A stretch of 61,617 nucleotides of DNA, from the NCBI GenBank assembly GCA_022072615.1, contig JAJVHS010000063.1, positions 1 through 61,617 of the forward strand. The letters run 5' to 3'. The notes below the pieces were generated by a model. It did no database searches. It saw only the letters and a program-made list of their open reading frames with translations, and was not told where the DNA came from. Within the stretch, counting starts at the first letter, position 1. Each line of letters opens with the position of its first letter. This document shows, piece by piece, positions 1-7,859 of the stretch. The stretch comes from Phycisphaerales bacterium (GTDB lineage: Bacteria; Planctomycetota; Phycisphaerae; Phycisphaerales; UBA1924). A program made the translations under genes and the position numbers.

Positions 1-65
1 GCCGGGGCGGCGGTGGTGGTGGCGGCGGCGACGGTGGCTACGAAACCACCGGCGGCGGCTGGTAA
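1..65 (+). CDS. C-terminal end of a Gly-rich protein (5' part outside window)
   Basis: Reading from base 3, the frame gives an Arg, eight Gly, then Asp-Gly-Gly-Tyr-Glu-Thr-Thr-Gly-Gly-Gly-Trp and a TAA stop at 63-65. The stop is followed within 30 bp by a strong intrinsic terminator, which fits a real gene end. The Gly-rich low-complexity tail does not identify a family, and the rest of the gene is not in the window. Confidence 0.5.
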   Translation, partial: RGGGGGGGGDGGYETTGGGW

Positions 66-93
66 ACCCCTCCACGTAACCTGATTCACCCGA

Positions 94-121
94 GCGGTCG
101 GCGCCTGCCGACCGCTTTTTC
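94..121 (+). terminator. Intrinsic terminator after the Gly-rich gene
   Basis: A perfect 9-bp stem (94-102 with 107-115), a 4-nt loop and five T's at 116-120. It separates the upstream gene from the ABC transporter genes. Confidence 0.85.
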
Positions 122-181
122 ATGGCGGGCCGCGGTTTGTCACGCGCCCGCGCCCGGCCTCGTGTACATTCAACCCTCGCG

Positions 182-1024
182 ATGCGACGACCGAGCCTTC
201 TCTTTCGCCTCGCCGTGCACGCCGCGGTCTATATCCTCGCGGCCTCGATGCTGCTCCCGTTCGTGTGGATGGTGCTGACATCCCTCAAGACCGATCAGGA
301 GACGCTCGGCGGCACGACCTCCTTCCTCCCCGGCGGTCCGCCGTGGTCGTGGAGGTGGTCCAACTACATCGAGGCGCTGCGCGGCGCGCGGCTCGGGGAC
401 TACTACTCGAATTCGCTCATCGCCGCGGGGCTGACGACGGTGCTCGCGGGCTTCTACAACGCGCTGGCGGGGTTCGCGTTCGCCAAGCTGCGGTTCACGG
501 GGAGGCGCTGGCTGTTCGCGACCGTGCTGCTCACGATGATGCTCCCGATCCAGGTGTCGTTCATCTTCGCCTACCTGATCGCCGATTCGCTGGGATTCAT
601 CGACAACATGCAGGCGCTGGTCGTGCCGTTCCTTGCGAGCGGGTTCGGCGTGTTCTACATGCGCCAGGCGATCGCGGCCGTTCCCGATTCGCTCCTCGAA
701 GCCGGCCGGCTCGACGGCATGACCGATTTCGAGGCCTTCTGGCTGCTGGTCCGCCCGACGGTGTGGCCGGCGGTGTCGGCCTTGGCGATCTTCACATTCG
801 TGGGGTCGTGGAACTCGTTCTTCTGGCCGCTGATCGCGATCGACAGCTCGAGCGCCAAGACGCTCCCCCTCGGCGTTGCCGAGCTCGCCACCGGCCGCCT
901 GGTGCTGAGCTGGCCGACGCGCATGGCCGCCGCCACGCTGATCACCCTACCGCTGATCCTCGTCTTCATCGTGTTCCAGCGTTCCTTCGTGCGCGGGATC
1001 GCATTGACCGGAGTCAAGGAATGA
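182..1024 (+). CDS. Carbohydrate ABC transporter permease, MalG type
   Basis: Inner-membrane permease of a sugar importer, 280 aa with about six hydrophobic segments. The cytoplasmic EAA loop that contacts the ATPase is clear near residue 173 (EAGRLDGM followed by the F..L.RP pattern). An in-frame ATG at 122 lies against the upstream terminator and would add 20 Arg-rich residues, so the ATG at 182 is preferred. No good SD precedes it; a TACATT box lies 11 nt upstream. The stop overlaps the next ATG by 4 nt. The partner MalF-type permease and the ATPase are not in the window, and the terminator upstream suggests they are encoded elsewhere. Confidence 0.88.
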   Translation: MRRPSLLFRLAVHAAVYILAASMLLPFVWMVLTSLKTDQETLGGTTSFLPGGPPWSWRWSNYIEALRGARLGDYYSNSLIAAGLTTVLAGFYNALAGFAFAKLRFTGRRWLFATVLLTMMLPIQVSFIFAYLIADSLGFIDNMQALVVPFLASGFGVFYMRQAIAAVPDSLLEAGRLDGMTDFEAFWLLVRPTVWPAVSALAIFTFVGSWNSFFWPLIAIDSSSAKTLPLGVAELATGRLVLSWPTRMAAATLITLPLILVFIVFQRSFVRGIALTGVKE

Positions 1025-1518
1025 CCATGACCTGGTACCACTGGGTCGTGGTCGGCGTCGCGGGCCCCGTGGCGGCGTCCACGCTCGTGCGCGTGGCGAC
1101 GCTGCTCCCGGCCTGGATCCGGCTGCGGCGCCTGGGGCTTGAAGTCACGCTCACCGATGTGTTCGGGATGCACCTCCGCCGGTCGCTCAAAGGCGTCGTG
1201 CGGGCGGTGGCGGACGCTCGCGCCGCGCAGCTCCCGATCAATCTCCCCCAGATCGAGCTGATCGTGATGGCGGGGGGCGACGCGAGTTCCTGCCTCCACG
1301 CGGCGAGAGTTCTCCGGCAGAAGCGCCTCGGCGCGGACCTGCTGGAGATCATCGCGGCGCAGCTGGGCGGGATCGACGTCGTCAAAGCCGCTCACGACGG
1401 GGTCGCCTCCTCCGACCTGCTCGTGCCGCCGTACGCCGACATGTACCGCGGAACGTCTCCGAGCGCCGCGAAGCACGCCGCTGGGTCGATGCCGCGATGG
1501 ATCGGTGAACAACCATGA
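1021..1518 (+). CDS. Short flotillin-like (FloA N-terminal-like) membrane protein
   Basis: A 165-aa protein with one N-terminal membrane segment (about residues 5-25). A FloA-like stretch follows: a 'VFGMHLRRS' segment, a run resembling the 'A..A.L.I....IE.....GG' pattern, and a helix pattern ending 'LLEIIAAQLGGIDVVKAA', comparable to FloA's 'AIDLAGRDVLEAV'. FloA proteins are about 330 aa; here the long C-terminal coiled-coil part is absent. The gene overlaps the permease (ATGA at 1021) and the solute-binding gene (ATGATG at 1515), so it is translationally embedded in the ABC operon. Resemblance was judged by eye; a scaffold or localisation role for the transporter is inference. Confidence 0.6.
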   Translation: MTMTWYHWVVVGVAGPVAASTLVRVATLLPAWIRLRRLGLEVTLTDVFGMHLRRSLKGVVRAVADARAAQLPINLPQIELIVMAGGDASSCLHAARVLRQKRLGADLLEIIAAQLGGIDVVKAAHDGVASSDLLVPPYADMYRGTSPSAAKHAAGSMPRWIGEQP

Positions 1519-2939
1519 TGCGCGGATCGACCATCTGCGCCGTCCTGGTCGCCGTGCTCACCGCGGGGGTCCTGCTGTGGCCGGGTGCCGACGCCGTCTC
1601 CGGCAAGAAAACGCTGCTGTTCACCGTCTGGGGCATGCCCTTCGAGGATCGCCTGTTCCTTGACCGCTACGCCAGGGGTTTCGAGGCTGTCCGCCCGGAT
1701 GTCCGCGTCAACTACCAGCGTTACGCCGACGACATCATCATGAAGTACAACGCGTGGCATGCCCGCCGCAAGGGCGCGGATGTCATGCGGCTGCGCATCA
1801 CCGAGTACCACGGCATGGCGGCTCGCGGGATGCTCGAGCGTCTCGAGCTGACCGACGCCGAGCTCGATGAAATCCCCCAGCACCTGCGCGACCTGATCGT
1901 GGTGGACGGCCCGCAGGGACGCGGCGTCTACGCCATCCCGCAGGACAATGCCCAGTACGGCCTCTTCTACAACAAGAGGATCTTCCGCGAGTACAACCAG
2001 CGCCACCCCGGCGCGGCCATCACCGAGCCGTCCGCCGACTGGACGTGGGACGACCTGCGAGCCGCCGCCAAGGCCCTCACCCAGCGGGACGAGAGCGGAG
2101 AAGTCCAGGTTCGAGGGATCGACTTCGCCGTGTGGTCCTGGCCGTTCATGACGCTCCTGGTGCAGGCGGGCGGAGAGCTGTGGGCGCCGGACGGCCTGAC
2201 CTGCCGAATCAACTCGCCCGCGGGCGTTGAAGCCCTCGAGTTCCTGCGAGCGCTCGCCCGGGAGGATGGGAGCTTTATCCCGCAGCTCTCGGGCTACCTC
2301 TCGGGCACCGGGCCGGACGTGCTCTTTGCCCGCGGCCGGACCGCGATGTTCCTCGACGGCTCGTGGCGCATCGCCGACTTTGACCGCAACGCGCCCGACC
2401 TTGAGTACGCGGTCGTTCCGCTCCCGCGCGGGCCGCAGCGCCTGGGGGCCAAGGCCGCCGTCGTGTCCGGGTGCGTGCTCTGGGGCATCAGTGCGCACGC
2501 CGGCCACCCCGACGAGGCCCGTGAGATGATCCGCTGGCTGACCGCGACACCGCGGGCACTCGAGTACTGGGACACGCTGCGCGTCGCGCCTCCCGCGAAT
2601 CTCTCGGCGATGAACTCGCCGGCCTTCCGTCAGACCGCCGGCATCCTGAAGGACCCGTCGGACCTGTCGCGGGGGTACGAGGTCGCCCCCATGCCAGCCT
2701 CCAATTTTCAGGACCGGGCCGCGTGGCTGCTCCACGGCGTCACGCCCGATCCCCGCACAGGCCGTCCGCCCGCGTTCGTGCCCGTCGGCGAGTACCAGAG
2801 CGAGCTCGAGGAGGAGATCTCGCGGATGCTCAACGAGTACCTCAACGAGCGGAGCACGATCGACGCCGGCACGGCCCTTGGTCGTGCGAAAGCCAATATC
2901 GACGCGATCATCCGTCGCAATCGCGGCGCGGCGGATTGA
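1515..2939 (+). CDS. Extracellular sugar-binding protein of an ABC transporter
   Basis: 474 aa, family 1 extracellular solute-binding protein. A hydrophobic N-terminus (about residues 6-28) acts as a signal or anchor, and no lipobox Cys is visible. The body has typical features: 'AIPQDNAQYGLFYNKRIF' near residue 140, a 'W.WDDLRAAAKALT' helix, 'TAMFLDGSWRI', and an aromatic-rich second lobe. It captures the carbohydrate outside the membrane and delivers it to the permease encoded two genes upstream. The start ATG overlaps the stop of the FloA-like gene; a second ATG at 1518 is equally possible. Confidence 0.85.
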   Translation: MMRGSTICAVLVAVLTAGVLLWPGADAVSGKKTLLFTVWGMPFEDRLFLDRYARGFEAVRPDVRVNYQRYADDIIMKYNAWHARRKGADVMRLRITEYHGMAARGMLERLELTDAELDEIPQHLRDLIVVDGPQGRGVYAIPQDNAQYGLFYNKRIFREYNQRHPGAAITEPSADWTWDDLRAAAKALTQRDESGEVQVRGIDFAVWSWPFMTLLVQAGGELWAPDGLTCRINSPAGVEALEFLRALAREDGSFIPQLSGYLSGTGPDVLFARGRTAMFLDGSWRIADFDRNAPDLEYAVVPLPRGPQRLGAKAAVVSGCVLWGISAHAGHPDEAREMIRWLTATPRALEYWDTLRVAPPANLSAMNSPAFRQTAGILKDPSDLSRGYEVAPMPASNFQDRAAWLLHGVTPDPRTGRPPAFVPVGEYQSELEEEISRMLNEYLNERSTIDAGTALGRAKANIDAIIRRNRGAAD

Positions 2940-3026
2940 CACCGGCTCCGCGCGTGCGCGAACGTCCCGAACGCGGCGGCCCGGATGCCCTGGGCCCTGG
3001 GATCTCTGCGTGCCCGCGCTTATCCC

Positions 3027-3074
3027 TTGACATTCGAGGTATCGCCCGTCATAATACCTAGAAGATCGAGGTAT
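3027..3074 (+). promoter_or_regulatory. Promoter and probable autoregulatory operator of the PadR gene
   Basis: A consensus-like promoter: TTGACA at 3027-3032, 17-bp spacer, CATAAT at 3050-3055. Over it lies an inverted repeat, AGGTAT (3037-3042) with ATACCT (3054-3059), 11 bp apart and overlapping the -10. A third AGGTAT (3069-3074) sits inside the 10-bp direct repeat TCGAGGTATC (3034-3043 and 3066-3075). The position suits repression by the adjacent PadR protein. Confidence 0.7.
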
Positions 3075-3076
3075 CC

Positions 3077-3439
3077 ATGCCCGGCAAGGCCTCTCAGCCC
3101 TCCTCCAATCCCGACATTCTCCAGGGAACCCTGGACGTCATGATCCTCCGGACGCTCCAACGAGCCGAAAGCCACGGCTACGCCATCGCGAGGGCGATCG
3201 AGCGCGGCTCGGGCGGAGTCCTCACGATCGAAGAAGGCTCGCTGTACCCGGCGCTCTACCGGCTCCAGAAGCGGGGCGACCTTGCATCCGAATGGCGCAC
3301 GACCGAGACCGGCCGCCGGGCCCGGTTCTACAAGCTCACCTCCGCGGGCCGCAAACGGCTGGTGCAGGAGGTCGATCAGTGGGAGCGTCTGTCCGCGGCC
3401 GTGCAGCGCGTGCTCGGCGCGCAAGGGGCCGGTGCATGA
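3077..3439 (+). CDS. PadR-family transcriptional regulator
   Basis: 120-aa winged-helix regulator. PadR hallmarks are present in order: 'LQGTLDVMILRTL' helix, 'HGYAIARAIE', 'GSLYPALYRLQKRG' recognition region, the wing 'WRTTETGRRARFYKLT', then 'AGRKRL'. This subtype is usually encoded next to MacB/FtsX-like permeases. A GAGG SD lies 5 nt upstream. The gene overlaps the following one by ATGA, so the two are co-translated. It probably binds the AGGTAT repeats in its own promoter; the ligand is unknown. Confidence 0.9.
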   Translation: MPGKASQPSSNPDILQGTLDVMILRTLQRAESHGYAIARAIERGSGGVLTIEEGSLYPALYRLQKRGDLASEWRTTETGRRARFYKLTSAGRKRLVQEVDQWERLSAAVQRVLGAQGAGA

Positions 3440-3912
3440 CCCGTCTCTTCCATTCGCTGCGCCTCGACCCCGCGCACACGCAGCGTGAAATCGATGAGGA
3501 ACTCGCGTTCCACCTCGATCAGCTCGAGCAGGAGCTGGTCGAATCCGGCACCCCGCCCGACCGTGCCGCGGCGCTCGCCCGGCGACGTTTCGGCGACCCG
3601 CACCGGATCGCGCGGCAATGCCGTGCGATCGTTTTCCGGGAGCAGATCATGACCAGGCGAATCCACGTTGCCGTCACCGTCCTGCTGGCGCTCGCCCTCG
3701 TCGCCGCGATCGGCGTCGCGTGGAGTATGGGGATGGAGGCACGGCGGTCGCGGGACATCGCCATGATGCAGGCGGTGCTCGCCCGGGAATCCCAGATGCG
3801 AGCCGACCAGGCCCTCGCCGAAGCCCGCGTGCAGGCGGAGGCGGCCCGCGCGGCACAGGACAAACTCCGGGCGTCGAATGGCGGCCCCTCGGAAGCCCAG
3901 CCGTCGCGCTGA
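3436..3912 (+). CDS. Permease-prefix-domain protein with one TM and coiled coil (no permease body)
   Basis: 158 aa. Residues 12-62 match the 'permease prefix' found at the front of the large PadR-linked orphan permeases of Acidobacteria and Planctomycetes ('EIDEELAFHLDQLEQELV', then 'AAALARRRFGDPHRI'). A single TM segment follows (about residues 77-98) and then an Ala/Gln-rich amphipathic coiled coil to the end. The MacB/FtsX-like permease domains that normally follow are missing, and the next gene runs the other way. It could be a stand-alone partner of PadR or a degenerate permease. The reading frame is clean with no sign of recent breakage. Confidence 0.7.
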   Translation: MTRLFHSLRLDPAHTQREIDEELAFHLDQLEQELVESGTPPDRAAALARRRFGDPHRIARQCRAIVFREQIMTRRIHVAVTVLLALALVAAIGVAWSMGMEARRSRDIAMMQAVLARESQMRADQALAEARVQAEAARAAQDKLRASNGGPSEAQPSR

Positions 3913-3927
3913 TGGCCGCTGCGGACG

Positions 3928-5292
3928 TTACGCCGTCAACGACTCGACGCGCCCCGTGCTGTCGCCGAAGGTCTCCACCTCGCACCCCATCCGCTCGAGC
4001 AGCGACACGTAGAGGTTGCACAGCGGCGTCTCGCGTGGCGTGGCGATGAGCCGGCCGGGGTAGATCGTGCCCCCGCCGCGGCCCGCCACCAGGATCGGCA
4101 GGTCCTCGTGGTTGTGCCGGTTGCCGTCGCTGATGCCACCTCCATAGACGATCATCGAGTGATCGAGGAGCGTGCCTTCCCCGTCGGGCGTCGCCGCCAG
4201 CTTCTCCATGAAGCGGCCGAAGCGCTCGACATGGAAGCGGTCGATCAGGCGGATTTTCTCGATCATCTCCTGGTTGTTCTGGTGATGGGACAGGTGGTGG
4301 TGGCCTTCCGTGATGCCGATCTCCGGGAACGTCCGGTTGCTGCCGTCCACACCGACCATCAGCGTCCCGATGCGCGTCACGTCCATCTGGAACGCGAGCA
4401 GCAGGAGGTCGTACATCAGGTCGATGTGGTCGCGCGCCGTCGCGGGCACGCCATCGGGCGGCGGCAGTTCCGGTCGGCGGATCTCGCCCGATTCCGCCCG
4501 CGCCCGCTCCACCCGCTGCTCGACCTCGCGCACCGACGTCTGAAACTGCTCCAGCTTGCGGCGATCGCTCCCGCCGAGGCGGCGCTCGAGCCGTTTGGTA
4601 TCGTCGAGCACGAAATCGAGGATGCTCTGGCGCCGCGTCAACCGCTCCTGCCGCGCCGCCGCCTGGGTTGCGTCTCCAAAGAGCCGCTCGAACGCCACCG
4701 ACGGGTCCACCATCTTCGGCATCGGCGCATCGGCCTCGCGCCACGAGATGTTCGACGTGTACGCGCAGGAGTACCCCGAATCGCAGTTCCCCGCCGACGG
4801 GCTGTTCTCGCAGCCAAGCTCAATCGACGGCAGCCGCGTGTGACCACCGACCTGCCGCGCCGCGAACTGGTCCACGCTCACGCCGATGCGGATGTCGTTG
4901 CCCGCCGTCTTCCGAGCCTGGTGTCCCGTCAGGAACGACGCCGATGACCGCGCGTGGTCGCCCGGGCCGTCGCCATTGGCGCGCGCTTTGTCAAGCGTCA
5001 GCCCCGTCACGACGCTGAAGTGTTTCCGAAGCGGTGCGAGAGGTTCGAGCGTCGGAGAGAGTGAAAACTCAGCGCCCGCCCCGGTCGGTGCCCACGACTC
5101 GTAATTCACGCCGTTGGGCATGAAGATGAACGCCATCCGTGTCGGCGCGGGAGCCGCCCCCGCCGCACCCGAGACGATCGGCGCGGCCCCGCGAGCGATC
5201 GATACCTGGCCGGTCATCGCCTCGAGCCACGGCAGCGCCATCGTGACGCCAAGCCCCCGCAGCACCGTTCTCCGTGAGACTCCCTTACTCAC
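3928..5292 (-). CDS. DUF1552 family secreted protein (Tat signal)
   Basis: 454 aa. The N-terminus 'SRRTVLRGLGVTMALPWLEA' is a twin-arginine export signal typical of this planctomycete family. The body shows DUF1552 features such as 'AFIFMPNGVNYESWAPTG', 'DHARSSASFLTGHQARK', and 'HHLSHHQNNQEMIEKI' towards the C-terminus. Molecular function is not established. These proteins are nearly always paired with the DUF1587/1592/1588 cytochrome-like protein, which lies directly upstream here with an 8-nt overlap, so they probably act together outside the cytoplasmic membrane. Confidence 0.9.
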   Translation of the reverse strand: MSKGVSRRTVLRGLGVTMALPWLEAMTGQVSIARGAAPIVSGAAGAAPAPTRMAFIFMPNGVNYESWAPTGAGAEFSLSPTLEPLAPLRKHFSVVTGLTLDKARANGDGPGDHARSSASFLTGHQARKTAGNDIRIGVSVDQFAARQVGGHTRLPSIELGCENSPSAGNCDSGYSCAYTSNISWREADAPMPKMVDPSVAFERLFGDATQAAARQERLTRRQSILDFVLDDTKRLERRLGGSDRRKLEQFQTSVREVEQRVERARAESGEIRRPELPPPDGVPATARDHIDLMYDLLLLAFQMDVTRIGTLMVGVDGSNRTFPEIGITEGHHHLSHHQNNQEMIEKIRLIDRFHVERFGRFMEKLAATPDGEGTLLDHSMIVYGGGISDGNRHNHEDLPILVAGRGGGTIYPGRLIATPRETPLCNLYVSLLERMGCEVETFGDSTGRVESLTA

Positions 5293-7759
5293 GCGCCTGC
5301 TCCCTTCCGCGGCACGCCCGGAACGTGTCGCTCAGAACGACCGCTTCCACCAGCGCCCCGAACCGGTCACCCTGCTCGCGCGTCCGAGAAGCGATCGCCC
5401 GGACCGCCGGACGGTCGAACGGCTCGAGCCCGCGGCCGACGGCGTACATCAGCACCTTGCCCGCCAGAGTCTGCACGAATTCGTCGCTGCGGTCCAGCAG
5501 AATCTTCTTCAGTTCGGCCGGGCCGTCAAAGCGGACCCCGCCGGGCAGGGTCCCCGTCGCGTCGATCGGCTTGCCGCCCTCCTGCTCGCGCCAGCGGCCG
5601 ATCGCGTCGAAGTTCTCGAGCGCCAGCCCGATCGGGTCGAGCCGGTTGTGGCACACCGCGCACGTCGGGTTCGCCACGTGCGCCGCCAGACGCTCGCGCA
5701 GCGAGGCCTCGGGATCGAGCGTCGCGGCCTGTTCGAGCGGCGGGATGTCCGCCGGCGGCGGCGGTGGGGGCGCCCCGAGGATCTGGTCGAGGACGTACAG
5801 GCCGCGCTTGACGGGGCTCGTCCGCGTCGTGTTGCTCGTCACCGTCAGCACCGCGCCCATGGTCAACACGCCGCCGCGCGGCGAGGCCGGCCCGAGCGCG
5901 ACGCGACGGAACTCCGGGCCCGGGACGTCGGCGACGCCGTAGTATGCCGCGAGGCGATCGTTGAGCACCGACCAGTCGCTCGACACGAGCTCCATCACGC
6001 TCCGGTCGCCGCGAACGATTTCACCGAAGTACATCCGAGCCTCGGTCACCAGCGCCGACTTGAGCGCCTCGTCGTACTCGGGGAACTTGCCTCGGTCCAT
6101 CGCGAGAGTGTCAAGCGTGCGAAGCTGGAGCCACTGGCCCGAGAAGTTCTCGATGAACGCGTCCGCCCTGGGGTCCGCCAGCATCCGCCGAGCCTGTCCC
6201 GCCAGCACCGAATCCTGCACGAGCGACCCGTCCGCCGCCAGCCGCAGCAGCTCGTCGTCGGGCATGCTGCTCCACAGGAAATACGACAGTCGCGACGCCA
6301 GTTCGTACCCGCTCAGCCGGTAGATCGACGGAGAATCCGCGACCGCCGCCGAATCGACCGATCGGTAGAGGAAGTTCGGGGAGACCAGCACCGCCGCCAT
6401 CGCGGTGCGAACGGCCCGCTCAAAGTCCCGTCCCTGCTCGCGTTCGCGGGAGTACAGCGCCGCGAGCGCCTCGCGTTCATCCTCCGACACCGGCCGCCGG
6501 AACGCCCGGGACGCGAATCCGCCGAGAATCGCCCCGGCTCGCTGCGACTCGTCGGTGACTTGAGAGGCGTCCGCCGTCGCGCCGAACATCGACTCCCACG
6601 CGGCCGTGCGTTCGACCGATTCCGCGCTGATCGGCCCGGAAACGGTGATCGATTCGATCGCAAGGTTGCGATCGGCCTTGTCTTTCACGTAGTAGTCGTT
6701 GGTGAAGTGAGCGGCGATCGGGCGCACGCCCGCCCGCACGCGGACGCGACTCTCGACCTGCTCGGGTTTCTCCCTGGTCCCGCTGATGAAAAAGTCGCCA
6801 ACTTCCTTGTCGTCGATCCGCAGGCTCAGCCGAGCGTTCTCGTCCCCGCCGTGCGTCTCCCACGCGACCACGCGGATGATGTACTCGCCGGCGGCCGGGA
6901 AGTCGATATCTCCGTTCACGGCGCCGTTGGCGAAGAGAAAGAACCCGCCGCGCCCGGTCAGCCGTCCCTCCGAGAGACTGATGAGCGGGCGCACCGGCCT
7001 GGGCGAATCACCGATCGTCACCACCGGGCCCAGGCCGATCTCGATCGCTCGTTCCGCGGCGTCGAGGTACTGCTCGACCGCGAGCGGAGAGACCGTGAGT
7101 ACATCGGCGATGTTGTCGAAGCCGTAGCCGGTGTCGTCCCGCGGCAGCTTGGCGGCGATGTCGACCTTGGCCGGATCGACGCCGAGCAAATCGCGCAGCG
7201 TGTTGCGGTACTCGCTGCGGTTGAGGCGGTGGATCGTGAACCAGCCCGGATCGGGCTCGGCGTCGGGCGGGACGTAACTCGCCGCGGCCTCCAGCCACTG
7301 CTGGAGGATCAGCCGCTCGTGATCGCTGGGCCGCGGGAGCGGCGGCTTGCCCGTCTTGTCCCTGGGCGGCATCTCGCCGGTCACGACCATCTCGCGCACC
7401 AGGTCCAGGTCTCCGCCGATCGCCAGGGCGTCGCGAACCGACGCGACCGCGTCCAGATCGATCCCGCCCTTGGCGTCCTCTCCCGCGTGGCAATCAAGGC
7501 AGTACGCGGCAAGGAGCGGACGAACGTCGCTCGTCATCCGGCGGTTGAGGTCCGTTTCGAGGGGATCGAGGTCGGTGTGTCCGCCGACATTGCCTTGTGC
7601 GACGTCGACTTTGGATTCGACTTCGGCGGCCTTGACCGGCGGCGCCTGATGAGGTTGCGGCGGCTCAGTCCGCCCCGCGCCCGCGAGCGACAGCGCCGCG
7701 CCCGCCGCACCGGCCGCGGAAACCAAGAGGACAGCCACATGCCGGACCGGCGATCGCAT
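5285..7759 (-). CDS. Planctomycete cytochrome-like PSD1/DUF1587/DUF1592/DUF1588/DUF1585 protein
   Basis: 824 aa from the ATG at 7759, where a signal peptide begins (hydrophobic run 'VAVLLVSAAGAAGAALSLAG'). Two c-type haem motifs are visible: CLDCH near residue 86 and CAVCH near residue 700. Between them lie the DUF1587 region ('RLNRSEYRNTLRDLLGVD'), a carbohydrate-binding-like beta section, and the DUF1595/1592 region ('SRLSYFLWSSMPDDELL'). DUF1585 is at the C-terminus. It is probably an exported multidomain redox or polymer-degradation protein; the substrate is unknown. It overlaps the DUF1552 gene by 8 nt. A TAGTGT box lies 7 nt before the ATG and no SD is present. Confidence 0.9.
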   Translation of the reverse strand: MRSPVRHVAVLLVSAAGAAGAALSLAGAGRTEPPQPHQAPPVKAAEVESKVDVAQGNVGGHTDLDPLETDLNRRMTSDVRPLLAAYCLDCHAGEDAKGGIDLDAVASVRDALAIGGDLDLVREMVVTGEMPPRDKTGKPPLPRPSDHERLILQQWLEAAASYVPPDAEPDPGWFTIHRLNRSEYRNTLRDLLGVDPAKVDIAAKLPRDDTGYGFDNIADVLTVSPLAVEQYLDAAERAIEIGLGPVVTIGDSPRPVRPLISLSEGRLTGRGGFFLFANGAVNGDIDFPAAGEYIIRVVAWETHGGDENARLSLRIDDKEVGDFFISGTREKPEQVESRVRVRAGVRPIAAHFTNDYYVKDKADRNLAIESITVSGPISAESVERTAAWESMFGATADASQVTDESQRAGAILGGFASRAFRRPVSEDEREALAALYSREREQGRDFERAVRTAMAAVLVSPNFLYRSVDSAAVADSPSIYRLSGYELASRLSYFLWSSMPDDELLRLAADGSLVQDSVLAGQARRMLADPRADAFIENFSGQWLQLRTLDTLAMDRGKFPEYDEALKSALVTEARMYFGEIVRGDRSVMELVSSDWSVLNDRLAAYYGVADVPGPEFRRVALGPASPRGGVLTMGAVLTVTSNTTRTSPVKRGLYVLDQILGAPPPPPPADIPPLEQAATLDPEASLRERLAAHVANPTCAVCHNRLDPIGLALENFDAIGRWREQEGGKPIDATGTLPGGVRFDGPAELKKILLDRSDEFVQTLAGKVLMYAVGRGLEPFDRPAVRAIASRTREQGDRFGALVEAVVLSDTFRACRGREQARE

Positions 7760-7766
7760 CCCACGC

Positions 7767-7772
7767 ACACTA
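7767..7772 (-). promoter_or_regulatory. -10-like box, leaderless start candidate (DUF1592 gene)
   Basis: TAGTGT on the minus strand, 7 nt before the ATG at 7759. No SD is present, so transcription would begin at or near the start codon. Confidence 0.4.
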
Positions 7773-7859
7773 CCAGTTTGGCGAATGTGGTTCAAGGAAT
7801 GAGTGTGACGCGTGGACGGATGGCCGGCTCGCGTGACCCGAGCCACGATTCGCGCCGAT

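Noticed and set aside
122..181. Longer N-terminus for the MalG-type permease from the ATG at 122
   Set aside because: It lies directly after the terminator T-run and adds an Arg-rich non-membrane stretch not typical of the family.
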